DNA from: Sphingobium sp. WTD-1
Lineage (GTDB): Bacteria > Pseudomonadota > Alphaproteobacteria > Sphingomonadales > Sphingomonadaceae
Assembly: GCF_030128825.1 (NCBI RefSeq)
Contig: NZ_CP119127.1
Coordinates: 4,887,501 to 4,951,500 of the forward strand
Length of the DNA stretch: 64,000 bases
Direction of reading: 5' to 3'
This document shows, piece after piece, positions 46,473 to 55,816 of the stretch (positions are counted from its first letter, which is position 1; the number at the start of each line of letters is the position of its first letter). Below the pieces are notes generated by a model. It was given only the letters and a program-made list of their open reading frames with translations. It was not told the DNA's origin and searched no databases. The position numbers and the translations under genes are program-made.

Positions 46473-46539
46473 TCCCCCCTGATGCGTGACGGCATCGCTC
46501 CCCTGAGGATCAGCCTAAAAGCTTGCAGCCAAAAAGAAA

Positions 46540-46566
46540 GCCCGGCGATCGCAGGGATCGCCGGGC
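46540..46566. terminator. Bidirectional intrinsic terminator
   Basis: GCCCGGCGATC (46540-46550) pairs with GATCGCCGGGC (46556-46566) around a five-base loop. AAAAAGAAA precedes it, giving TTTCTTTTT after the hairpin on the minus strand, and AATTTT follows it on the plus strand. It terminates the DUF4136 gene. Confidence 0.85.
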
Positions 46567-46605
46567 AATTTTGGTCTGGCTGGGAGCCGACCGTATCCTT
46601 GCTGC

Positions 46606-47256
46606 TCAGCCCTTCTTTTCAGGCGGCAGGGTGATCTTCACATCCTCGCCATTCTGGCCGGGGAAATTGGTGAACATCGCGTCGATCAGATTGGGCACCA
46701 GATAGGTGAGCTTGTTGGACAGCGACTGGGCGCTGGCCTTGCCCTCGAACAGGCGAAGATTGTCAGCCGCGCGGTCGATCTTCATGCTGAGGTCGCTGGT
46801 ATAGACGGTGTAGCTCGACACGTCATTATACATGCCGGGACCGCCGAACAGCCACGGATCATAGAAGCCAAGGCCCCAGGGGCGCCCCCAGCGGCCATAG
46901 CCCCAGCCGCCGCCGAAATAGGGGCTCGGACCAAAACCACCGGTGGAGCGCACCCGCTCGCGACCATTGTCGACATCATAAGCGACGCGCACGATAAGGT
47001 CGGCCTTGGCCGGATCGCTGGCCGCGACATAGCCGGTCTGGGCCAGACGCTGGCCAACCATCTGGGCATAATGGGAAAATTCGAGTCCGCCGGCGAGCTT
47101 GGGATCGTCGGCTACGATCGTGTAGCTCTGCCCTGCGGGTGCGGGGAGTTGCTGGAAACGGGCGACGTCCGCCTTGAACGACGTGGCGCAGCCGGACAGG
47201 GCCATCAACGCCAATACGGGCGCTGCGAAAAGGCCGATCTTGCTGAAAGCTTTCAT
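46606..47256 (-). CDS. DUF4136 lipoprotein
   Basis: From ATG 47256 the 216-residue product has a signal with lipobox ALMALSGC near residue 20, then VARFQQLPAPAGQSYTIV, and GYVAASDPAKADLIVRVAYD, the DUF4136 pattern of small exported proteins. Between them lie Gly/Tyr/Trp-rich turns (YFGGGWGYGRWGRPWGLG). The C-terminal half resembles DUF4136 beta-sandwich strands. The function is unknown. It ends at the strong terminator 46540-46566. Confidence 0.85.
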   Translation of the reverse strand: MKAFSKIGLFAAPVLALMALSGCATSFKADVARFQQLPAPAGQSYTIVADDPKLAGGLEFSHYAQMVGQRLAQTGYVAASDPAKADLIVRVAYDVDNGRERVRSTGGFGPSPYFGGGWGYGRWGRPWGLGFYDPWLFGGPGMYNDVSSYTVYTSDLSMKIDRAADNLRLFEGKASAQSLSNKLTYLVPNLIDAMFTNFPGQNGEDVKITLPPEKKG

Positions 47257-47415
47257 TTTTTCGCGTCCTGAATCAGGCGGATGCCTGTTAGTCTTCTTGC
47301 GCCCTGCTCTAGCAAAACGCAACTGAACATCGTTTGAACGCACCAACCCGTCGATTGGACGCAAGCCATGCCCGGTCAAAGAGGGGACGGAGCGGCGGCG
47401 CCCATTCCGTATGCC

Positions 47416-47454
47416 TGCCACAGGAGACGGGCTCTTTCCCCGCCCCCTGTGGCA
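47416..47454. terminator. Stem-loop downstream of trpS
   Basis: TGCCACAGG (47416-47424) pairs with CCTGTGGCA (47446-47454), and an inner CGGG/CCCG pair extends the stem. It lies 12 bases beyond the trpS stop on the minus strand. A U-run is missing. Confidence 0.5.
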
Positions 47455-47466
47455 TCAGGGCATCAC

Positions 47467-48471
<1,005 letters not shown>

Positions 48472-48492
48472 TACTCTAATCCATTCTGTTGA

Positions 48493-50067
48493 TTATGGGG
48501 TGCCTCGCCGCCGCAACAGCGCCTTGAGGTCGGACAGCCGATAGGCGCCTGTGACGAAGCATGCCAGCCCGTACAGCGCGACGCCCGCGCCGACAAGCAG
48601 GGCAAGGCCGATATAGCGGCCAACCATTGGGCCGGAGAGCATCGGGTCGAGCAGATCCTCGCCTGCCCAGAGCGCCAGCCCCATGACGACTGCCGCCACG
48701 GCAAGGCGCGGCATGCGGCGGCGCAGTTGCGGGTCGGCGGTGAAATGCCCACGCGCGACCAGCGTGCGATAGAGCATCGCGACATTGACGGTGGAGGAGA
48801 GCGCGGTGGCGAGCGGCGGCCCGATATGACCGAGCGTCGGGATCATCGCGAGATTGCCGACGATATTGATGGCGATCGACAGCATCGCATAGCGCACCGG
48901 CGTCTTGGTATCCCCGCGCGCATAATAGCCCGGCGTCAGCACCTTCACGAGCACATAGCTGGGCAGGCCGATCGAGAAGGCGGACAGTGCCCAGCCACAG
49001 CGCATCGCATCTTCGGCGCTGAAGCGGCCATATTGGAACAGGCCGCGCACGATCGGTTCGGCCACGGTGATGAAGGCGACGGTCGCCGGCAGGGTGAGGA
49101 ACAGGGCGAGCTCAATGCCCCGGTTCTGCGTTTCCATCGCCGCCTGATCCTCGCCCTTCGACAACATGCGCGAGATGGTGGGAAGCAGGATGGTGCCCAG
49201 ACCGATGCCGATCAGGCCCAGGGGAAGCTGATTCAACCGGTCGGCATAATAGATATAGGTGATCGAGCCCGAGGCGAGCAACCAGCCCGACAGCGCCGTG
49301 GAGATCAGCAGGTTGATCTGCGACGCGCCGGCGCCGGCGGCGGCGGGCACGATCAGGCGCAGCAGTTCTCGCACATCGGCGTCGAGGCGGGGGCGCTTGA
49401 GCTTCATCGAGACGCCGGCCCGCTTGCAGGCCCAGATCAGCCAGAGCAGTTGCAGCGCACCGCCGACCGTGACCGACATCGCCTGAACCCGCGCGGTTTC
49501 ATATTCGTCGGCGCCGTGGAAGAACCACAGGCCCGCGATCATCGCGACGTTGAGCAGGATCGGCGCGGCGGCATTGACCCAGAATTTGTCGAGCGAGTTC
49601 AATATGCCGCCGAGCAGCGAAGCCAGGCTGATCAACGCCAGATAGGGAATGGTGATGCGCGACAAAGTGACGGCGAAGGCGAACTGATCCGGCGTCGGAT
49701 TCTGGCGCGAAAAGCCGCCCGACAACGCCCAGGTGATCGGCCAGGCGGCCGCCAGCAGGACGACCGTGAACAGGATCAGCACCGGCAGCAGCACGGCCAG
49801 CGCCCGCTCGGCGAAATGATAGCCATCGGCCATGCCGCCCGGCCCGGCCGCCTTCTTGTTGAAGAGCGGGATGAAGGCGGCGGAGAAGGCGCCCTCGGCA
49901 AAGAGGGCGCGGAACATGTTGGGCAGGCGGAAGGCGACGCCGTTGAACGCGTCCGACGCGAAGCCGGCGCCGACATAACGAGCAGCAAGCGAATCGCGTA
50001 CCAGCGCCAGCACGCGGCTGGCGAGCGTCAACCCGCCGACCGAGCCAAGGGCCTTCACCAATTTCAT
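48493..50067 (-). CDS. murJ: Lipid II flippase MurJ
   Basis: MurJ flips the peptidoglycan precursor lipid II across the inner membrane. From ATG 50067 the 524-residue MOP-superfamily protein has the MviN start LTLASRVLALVRDSLAARYVG, FRLPNMFRALFAEGAFSAAF (the conserved RxxxGE-like region), about 14 membrane segments, and GLPSYVLVKVLTPGYYARGDTKTPVRYA. It is followed by trpS. The order with secB just upstream on the same strand is seen in other Alphaproteobacteria. Confidence 0.95.
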   Translation of the reverse strand: MKLVKALGSVGGLTLASRVLALVRDSLAARYVGAGFASDAFNGVAFRLPNMFRALFAEGAFSAAFIPLFNKKAAGPGGMADGYHFAERALAVLLPVLILFTVVLLAAAWPITWALSGGFSRQNPTPDQFAFAVTLSRITIPYLALISLASLLGGILNSLDKFWVNAAAPILLNVAMIAGLWFFHGADEYETARVQAMSVTVGGALQLLWLIWACKRAGVSMKLKRPRLDADVRELLRLIVPAAAGAGASQINLLISTALSGWLLASGSITYIYYADRLNQLPLGLIGIGLGTILLPTISRMLSKGEDQAAMETQNRGIELALFLTLPATVAFITVAEPIVRGLFQYGRFSAEDAMRCGWALSAFSIGLPSYVLVKVLTPGYYARGDTKTPVRYAMLSIAINIVGNLAMIPTLGHIGPPLATALSSTVNVAMLYRTLVARGHFTADPQLRRRMPRLAVAAVVMGLALWAGEDLLDPMLSGPMVGRYIGLALLVGAGVALYGLACFVTGAYRLSDLKALLRRRGTP

Positions 50068-50083
50068 GCGGCGCCCCTCCATG

Positions 50084-50116
50084 CCGTTCGGGCTTTGACA
50101 GGCTCAGCCCGAACGG
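50084..50116. repeat. Short intergenic palindrome between secB and murJ
   Basis: CCGTTCGGGCT (50084-50094) pairs with AGCCCGAACGG (50106-50116) with an 11-base loop. It lies between the secB stop and murJ start on the same strand and has no U-run. It looks like a mobile-type or REP-like palindrome seen in sphingomonad intergenic regions, but might also act as a terminator. Confidence 0.55.
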
Positions 50117-50136
50117 ACATCAGGAGCATATAATGA

Positions 50137-50640
50137 TCAGGCGTGGCCGGCGGGCTCGCCCGTGGTTACCTGCATCTGTTCGGCCTGCTGCAGGTAGAGC
50201 GCGCCGAAATCGATCGGATCGAGCAGCAGCGGCGGGAAGCCGCCGTCGCGGATCGCGTCGGCCAGCACGCGGCGCGCGAAGGGGAAGACGAGGCGCGGCG
50301 CTTCGGCCAGCATGAAGGGCTGAATCTGGTCCTCGGGCACGTTGCGCATGCCGAACAGGGCGGCATAGACCAGTTCGACGGCAAAGGCGGTGCCCTGCGG
50401 CGCGACGGCCTTCACTTCGATCTTCAGGGCGATTTCCAGCACTTCGTCACCGACGCGGTCGGCGCCGATGTTGAACTGGACGTCGATCTGCGGCTGATCC
50501 TGCCACTGATAGACGGCGGGGGCGTTCGGATTTTCGAACGACAGATCCTTCACATATTGGCTGATCAGCGCAATCTGCGGCGCGGTGTCGGCGCCATTGC
50601 CGGTCACGTTGGTCTGGATGGTGTCGGCTTCGTCGGCCAT
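50137..50640 (-). CDS. secB: Protein-export chaperone SecB
   Basis: SecB holds preproteins unfolded for the SecA-dependent route. From ATG 50640 the 167-residue protein has QYVKDLSFENPNAP, FNIGADRV, FAVELVYAALF and the C-terminal PRLVFPFARRVLADAIRDGGFPPL (cited: LVFPFARRVLADAIRDGGF), followed by PIDFGALYLQQ. These are family signatures. It is divergent from the Tim44-like gene across 173 bases, a typical alphaproteobacterial pair. Confidence 0.96.
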   Translation of the reverse strand: MADEADTIQTNVTGNGADTAPQIALISQYVKDLSFENPNAPAVYQWQDQPQIDVQFNIGADRVGDEVLEIALKIEVKAVAPQGTAFAVELVYAALFGMRNVPEDQIQPFMLAEAPRLVFPFARRVLADAIRDGGFPPLLLDPIDFGALYLQQAEQMQVTTGEPAGHA

Positions 50641-50813
50641 TGTCCTCAAATCCTTGCTGATCGTTCGTTGCTCGAAGGGCCGGAACGGCCCGCGATATCG
50701 ATCCGCGCGCTTAGCAGTGGCGAAAGATCAGGGCAATGCCGCCCGACAGGAAGCAGCATCGGCCAATTGCTACGCATTACAGGGCAAGCCGATATTTGAA
50801 GTATCGTGCAAAC

Positions 50814-51518
50814 ATGCCTATGTTGATGGAACATCATCCCGAACAAAGGGTATTTGCCTCCGTGTACGTGATCGTCATCCTCGCCATGATTGCCGGCTTC
50901 CTGGCACTGCGGCTCTATTCCGTTCTTGGAAAGCGGACGGGCCATGAGCAGGAGCCTGCGCTGCGTCCGGCGGAGGAACGCGCCAAGGTGGGCGGCTTGC
51001 AGCCCCGCCCGATGCCGGAAGCGACCGGCGACTCGGTTCGCTTGGCCGAAGGCCTCATTACCCCGGCAGGCGAAGCCGGCGTGCGTGCGCTGATCAGTGC
51101 CGATCGCAGCTTTGACGTGCCGCAGTTCGTCGAAGGCGCCAAGAGCGCTTACAAGATGGTGCTGGAAGCCTTCTGGCGTGGCGATCGCGACGAACTGGCC
51201 TGGCTGTGCGATACCGATGTTCTCGGCTCCTTCGAGGAAGCCATTGCGGCGCGCGAAGCGGAAGGCCATGTGCTCGACAATCGCCTGGTACGGATCGAGA
51301 AGGCACAGATCGTCGATGCCAGCGTCAATGGCCGCATCGCCGAAGTCTCGCTGCGGTTCGAGGCGGACATTGCCGCCGTCACCCGCGACAAGGACGGCAA
51401 TGTCATTGCCGGGTCGCTGACCGACGCGGTCGGCACCAACGACATCTGGACCTTCACCCGCGACATCCGCAGCGCGGATCCCAACTGGAAGCTCAGCGAA
51501 ACCGACGAGGCGGCGTGA
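50814..51518 (+). CDS. Tim44-domain membrane protein
   Basis: Tim44-like proteins of Alphaproteobacteria are related to the mitochondrial import motor protein Tim44. The 234-residue product (ATG 50814; GTG 50862 is an alternative that starts right at the TM) has one membrane segment (VIVILAMIAGFLALRLYSVLG), a charged linker, and the Tim44 domain with FVEGAKSAYKMVLEAFWRGD, WLCDTDVLGSFEEAI and WTFTRDIRSADPNWKL. Its stop overlaps the mltA start (GTGA). The exact task, perhaps in membrane protein handling, is inferred. Confidence 0.9.
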   Translation: MPMLMEHHPEQRVFASVYVIVILAMIAGFLALRLYSVLGKRTGHEQEPALRPAEERAKVGGLQPRPMPEATGDSVRLAEGLITPAGEAGVRALISADRSFDVPQFVEGAKSAYKMVLEAFWRGDRDELAWLCDTDVLGSFEEAIAAREAEGHVLDNRLVRIEKAQIVDASVNGRIAEVSLRFEADIAAVTRDKDGNVIAGSLTDAVGTNDIWTFTRDIRSADPNWKLSETDEAA

Positions 51519-52780
51519 GCCTGCGTCATTCGGGGGGAGCGCTGCTTGCAGCGCTGATGCTGTCCGCCTGCGCGGGCGGCGTCATTCCGCCATCGGCCGG
51601 CGGCCCCGCGCCAAGCCGGCCGAGCGGTAGCGGCGAAGGCGCGACCCGGCCGGTTCCGGCCACGCCCCGCCCCACCCTGCCGCCGAAATTGCCGACCGTA
51701 TCGCCGGACGGCCTGCCGACGGATCAAGCCAATGCCGCCGGCCTGGGCGTCACGCCCGGCCCCGACATTGCCAGCCTGATCCCGTCCGGCGAGCGCGCCC
51801 GCGCCGCCCTGCAGGCCTTTCGCATTTCCTGTCCAACGCTGATGAAGCGCACGGACCAGAGCGGCCTGACGCGCGGATCGGACTGGAACAGCGCCTGCGG
51901 CGCGGCGTCGAGCTGGCCCGAAGCCACCGCCGCCGAATTTTTCTCCCGCTATTTCGAGGCGGTGCAGGTGGGCGACGGCACCGCCTTCGTCACCGGCTAT
52001 TATGAACCGGAAATCGCCGGGTCGCGCACACGCCAGCCCGGCTATCAGGTGCCGATCTATCGCCGTCCGGCGGAATTGATCGACGTCAACCTCGGCCTGT
52101 TCAGCGACAGCCTGAAGGGCCGCACCATTCGCGGCAAGGTGCAGGGCAGTAATTTCGTGCCGTTCGACGAGCGATCGCAGATCGTTGACGGATCGCTGGC
52201 CGGACGCGGACTGGAACTGGCCTGGGCGGCGGACCCGGTCGAATTTTTCTTCCTGCAGGTCCAGGGCAGCGGTCGGCTGACCCTGCCCGACGGCGGGGTG
52301 ATGCGCATCGGCTATGACGGGCAGAATGGCCGCGACTATACCGGCATCGGCAAGCTGATGAAGGATCGTGGCCTGATCCAGGCCGGGTCGATGCAGGACA
52401 TCATGCAATATCTGCGGGCCCACCCCGCCGAGGGTGCGGCGATCATGAACGAGAATAAGAGCTTCGTCTTCTTCCGTGAATTGACCGGCGCGGGACCGAT
52501 CGGCGCGCTAGGCGTACCGGTGACGGCCGAGGCGACGGTGGCAGCCGACCCCAAATATATTCCGCTCGGCGCCCCTGTCCTGCTGTCGCTCGACAGGGCC
52601 GAACCCAATGGCATCTGGATCGCCCAGGACACTGGCGGTGCGATCAAGGGGGCCAACCGGTTCGACAGTTTCTGGGGCGCGGGCGCCCGCGCTCGCGGCA
52701 TTGCCGGCGGTATGTCAGCCCGTGGCAGCGCACTGATATTGCTGCCGATCGGGTCCGCCGCACGGCTGGCGCGCCCGTGA
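51515..52780 (+). CDS. mltA: Membrane-bound lytic murein transglycosylase A
   Basis: MltA cleaves the glycan strands of peptidoglycan to 1,6-anhydro-muropeptides. The start is a GTG at 51515 overlapping the preceding stop (GTGA); it gives a lipoprotein signal ALMLSACAGG. The 421-residue product has a Pro-rich linker, the MltA domain (FVTGYYEPEIAGSRTR, YQVPIYRRP, WAADPVEFFFLQVQGSGRL, IGYDGQNGRDYTGIG) and the C-terminal 3D domain (IWIAQDTGGAIKGANRFDSF) with the catalytic Asp. Length is in the family range. Confidence 0.94.
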   Translation: MSLRHSGGALLAALMLSACAGGVIPPSAGGPAPSRPSGSGEGATRPVPATPRPTLPPKLPTVSPDGLPTDQANAAGLGVTPGPDIASLIPSGERARAALQAFRISCPTLMKRTDQSGLTRGSDWNSACGAASSWPEATAAEFFSRYFEAVQVGDGTAFVTGYYEPEIAGSRTRQPGYQVPIYRRPAELIDVNLGLFSDSLKGRTIRGKVQGSNFVPFDERSQIVDGSLAGRGLELAWAADPVEFFFLQVQGSGRLTLPDGGVMRIGYDGQNGRDYTGIGKLMKDRGLIQAGSMQDIMQYLRAHPAEGAAIMNENKSFVFFRELTGAGPIGALGVPVTAEATVAADPKYIPLGAPVLLSLDRAEPNGIWIAQDTGGAIKGANRFDSFWGAGARARGIAGGMSARGSALILLPIGSAARLARP

Positions 52781-52789
52781 TCGCGCGCC

Positions 52790-53323
52790 ATGCGACGCCG
52801 GACCCTATCTTCTGAGGAGCAGGCGCTCTGGGGCGCATTGACGCGCTCGGTCCGGCCGTTGCGGCCGGGGCTGATGCGCCCGCCCCTGCCCGTTGTCGCC
52901 CCGGCGCCGATCCCGGAAACAAGGTTAACGCCACAGCCTGCCAAGGCGGTGCCGATCACCCCCGCCCGTACGCCCGCAGCCGTGCTCGACACTGGCTGGG
53001 AAAAGCGAATCCGTAGCGGCAACATCGCCCCAGACATGTCGATCGACCTGCATGGCCATAATCTGGCAGGCGCCCATGTCAGGCTTAATCAGGCACTGGC
53101 AACGGCCTTGGCCCGCGATGTGCGGGTGCTGCTGGTCGTGACCGGCAAGCCGCCAAAAGCCAGCAGTCACAGGGATTCGAGCCGGCGCGGTGCGATCCGG
53201 GGCGAGATCGGCCATTGGCTGGAAACCAGCCCCTATGCCGATCGCATCGCCAGCGTGCGCATCGCCCATCCCCGCCATGGTGGCGATGGCGCCATCTACC
53301 TGATCCTGCGCCGCAAAAAATGA
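52790..53323 (+). CDS. Smr-domain protein
   Basis: The 177-residue protein carries a C-terminal Smr domain (about 85-177) with SIDLHGHNLAGAHVRL and VVTGKPP and HPRHGGDGAIYLILRRK, the nuclease/nucleic-acid-binding fold of the MutS2 tail. The N-terminal 80 residues are basic and Pro-rich. It starts 10 bases after mltA, and the mltA-smr pair is frequent in Alphaproteobacteria. Substrate and cellular role are unknown; a role in RNA or DNA cleavage is only inferred. Confidence 0.9.
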   Translation: MRRRTLSSEEQALWGALTRSVRPLRPGLMRPPLPVVAPAPIPETRLTPQPAKAVPITPARTPAAVLDTGWEKRIRSGNIAPDMSIDLHGHNLAGAHVRLNQALATALARDVRVLLVVTGKPPKASSHRDSSRRGAIRGEIGHWLETSPYADRIASVRIAHPRHGGDGAIYLILRRKK

Positions 53324-53425
53324 CGTATTTTGCGCAGCCACTGACCTTTTCTTAACCACCGTCCTTCATATCCGACTGATCCAGCAGCACCGATTATCGG
53401 GGGCTTTGAGCAGGCAGGGAGGCAC

Positions 53426-55120
53426 ATGCAGGGCGTGACAGTGAAAAGCCGCGCTGCTGCCTTTGCCTGTGCGGCTGGCGCGCTCGTCTTCATCCTGTCT
53501 CTGCTATTGGGTCATGGCGCGGGCGACGATCTGGTCGATGTCGGCCGATCGCTGATCATCGCAATCCTATGCGGCACAATGAGTTGGGCGTCGGCCCAGC
53601 GCACCATCGCGGCCACCGCGAGCGCCATCGACACCGCGACGGAGCGGCTGCTGGCCGCCGCCCATGGCGATCTTCATTCCCATGTTCCCGCCGAGATTGG
53701 GCTAGAACTGCCCGACCTGTCGGTGGCGATGGAAAGCCTGTTCAGCCAGGTCCGCACCAATCTGGACCATGTCCAGACGCTGGCGCTGTTCGACCAGGTG
53801 ACCGGCCTTGCCAACCGCACCAGCTTCTGTCGGCAGGTCGAACGCCTACTCATCGAACGCAGCGGCACGGGACCGGCCGCCTTGTTCTTCATCGACCTGG
53901 ACGGATTCAAGGCGGTCAACGACACGCTGGGCCATGCAGCCGGCGACCAATTGCTCGCTCGGGTGGCGGGCCGCCTGCGCGAAGTGGTGATGGCGCAGGT
54001 CAGCGCGGGTCTGGGCGACGCCGTGATCGGTCGCCTGGCCGGCGACGAGTTCACCATGTTCTTCCCCGCCCTGCCGAGCCGCGAGGCAGCCACGCGCATC
54101 GCACGTGCCATCCAGTTCGCGCTGGGCGAACGATTCGAACTGGGCAGCCAGCATGTCGATCTGGGCGCGTCGATCGGCATCGCCTGCTATCCCGACCATG
54201 GCGACAGCCTGTCCGCGCTGCTGCGATCGGCCGACATCGCCATGTATCATGCCAAGCATGAAGGGCGGGGCCGCGCCGAGATGTTCACCGCCGAACTGGC
54301 ACTGGAGGCGGCGGATCGCGCCGAACTGGAACGCGACCTGCTGCTGGGGCTGGAGCGCGACGAATTTCTGCTGGAATTCCAGCCGCAGATCGAAATGAGC
54401 CACGGCGGGGTGGCGCAGGCGGTCACGGCCGAGGCGCTGGTGCGCTGGGTCCATCCCGAACGCGCACTCATCATGCCCGGCGCGTTCGTGCCGGTTGCGG
54501 AGGAAAGCGGCATGATCGTCGCGCTGGGCGACTGGGTCATGAGCCGGGTATGCGAGACCGCTGCGCGTTGGGCGCGATCGGGCGTGCATCAGCGAATCGC
54601 GATCAACATTTCGACCCGCGAACTGGCACAGGCCGATTTCTTCCTGCGCCTGCGCCACGCCATGGCAACGCACCAGACCCCACCAGCCATGCTGGAGCTG
54701 GAGATCACCGAATCGCTGGCGATGGACATGGACGAACGCGTGCTGGGACAGCTCAGCGCGCTGCGACAGGATGGCGTGCGAATCGCCATCGACGATTTCG
54801 GCACCGGCTATTCCAATCTGGCCCGGCTGCGTGAATTGCCGGTCGACCGGGTGAAGATCGACCGCAGCCTGGTGCGCGACATCGCGACCTCCGCAGAGGC
54901 GCGGACGATCTGCAGCGCCGTCGTCGGCCTGATTCAGGGCCTCGGCATGGAAGTGGTGATCGAAGGGGTCGAGACGCAGGCGCAGATGGACATGCTGCGC
55001 GTCATCGGCTGCACCCTGTTTCAGGGCTATCACCTCGCCCGACCGATGGGCGAGGCGCAATATCTGGATCGATACGCCGCCGCGCCCACCGTCGAACCGA
55101 CGGAAAGACGCAGCCTCTAA
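53426..55120 (+). CDS. GGDEF-EAL protein with two N-terminal membrane segments
   Basis: A second predicted c-di-GMP protein, 564 residues, with AGGGAGG before its ATG. Residues 5-55 are two hydrophobic segments (FACAAGALVFILSLLLGHG and SLIIAILCGTMSWA). A GGDEF domain follows with LTGLANRTSF-like VTGLANRTSF and RLAGDEFTMF, in which the first Gly of GGDEF is Ala, and an EAL domain with TAEALVRWVHP, EITESLAMDMD and DDFGTGYSNLARL. The Ala leaves cyclase activity doubtful; the EAL site looks complete, so it is more likely a phosphodiesterase. Confidence 0.92.
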   Translation: MQGVTVKSRAAAFACAAGALVFILSLLLGHGAGDDLVDVGRSLIIAILCGTMSWASAQRTIAATASAIDTATERLLAAAHGDLHSHVPAEIGLELPDLSVAMESLFSQVRTNLDHVQTLALFDQVTGLANRTSFCRQVERLLIERSGTGPAALFFIDLDGFKAVNDTLGHAAGDQLLARVAGRLREVVMAQVSAGLGDAVIGRLAGDEFTMFFPALPSREAATRIARAIQFALGERFELGSQHVDLGASIGIACYPDHGDSLSALLRSADIAMYHAKHEGRGRAEMFTAELALEAADRAELERDLLLGLERDEFLLEFQPQIEMSHGGVAQAVTAEALVRWVHPERALIMPGAFVPVAEESGMIVALGDWVMSRVCETAARWARSGVHQRIAINISTRELAQADFFLRLRHAMATHQTPPAMLELEITESLAMDMDERVLGQLSALRQDGVRIAIDDFGTGYSNLARLRELPVDRVKIDRSLVRDIATSAEARTICSAVVGLIQGLGMEVVIEGVETQAQMDMLRVIGCTLFQGYHLARPMGEAQYLDRYAAAPTVEPTERRSL

Positions 55121-55130
55121 ACCGGACGAT

Positions 55131-55748
55131 TCAGGGCAGGCGCCGGGCCGACAGGATCTTGACCGTCGGCTCCAGCATCTGCCCCTTCATCACGCCATTG
55201 CCGGCGGTGGGCGATTTCGGACCGGCCTGGATGGCCTTCACGATATCCAGCCCCTCGACCACATGGGCGAAAACGGCAAAGCCCTGATTGTCGCCGGCCG
55301 ATTCGGGATGCGCGTCCATCGCCGGCATCTTGCCCAGCACGATGAAGAAATCCCCGGTCGCGCTGCCCGGTGCATAGCGCGCCATCGACAGCGCGCCATC
55401 ATCATGGGTGAGGCCCGTCTGGCTCGTGGGCTCATGCTTGATCGGCGGCAGGACGCGCTTGGGATCATTCTGTGTCCCGCCCTGAATGAAGCCATAGCCC
55501 GGGCCGCCGACGGCACGATAGAAGACGGTGCCGTCGAACCGCTTCTGGTCGACGTAACGCAGGAAATTGCCGGCGGTGACCGGTGCCTTGTCGGGATGCA
55601 GTGCCACCACGATGCGCCCGGCACTCGTGTCGAGCGCCACCCGGACATCGCTTGAGGCGACAGGCGGCGGAACCGGCGTTGAAGACTGGGCCAGCAGCGG
55701 GCCGGAGGCCAGCGCGGCAAGGAGGAACAGGGCCAGGGTACGGATCAT
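55131..55748 (-). CDS. Exported cyclophilin-type peptidyl-prolyl isomerase
   Basis: The 205-residue protein isomerises X-Pro bonds in the periplasm. It has a signal peptide (LALFLLAALASGPLLAQ), then the cyclophilin domain with IVVALHPDKAPVTAGNFLRYVD, FYRAVGGPGYGFIQGG, LSMARYAPGSATGDFFIVLG and FAVFAHVVEGLDIVKAI. The Phe, Gln and Arg of the active site are in the FYRAV and GFIQGG regions. It lies 68 bases from dnaA on the same strand, after it, and converges with the GGDEF-EAL gene. Confidence 0.93.
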   Translation of the reverse strand: MIRTLALFLLAALASGPLLAQSSTPVPPPVASSDVRVALDTSAGRIVVALHPDKAPVTAGNFLRYVDQKRFDGTVFYRAVGGPGYGFIQGGTQNDPKRVLPPIKHEPTSQTGLTHDDGALSMARYAPGSATGDFFIVLGKMPAMDAHPESAGDNQGFAVFAHVVEGLDIVKAIQAGPKSPTAGNGVMKGQMLEPTVKILSARRLP

Positions 55749-55816
55749 GGCATCAAGCCTAGTTCAACCGCCCTGCCCTGTCAGCCCATGGAGTCAGCCC
55801 ATGGTTGGGGCTGCTA

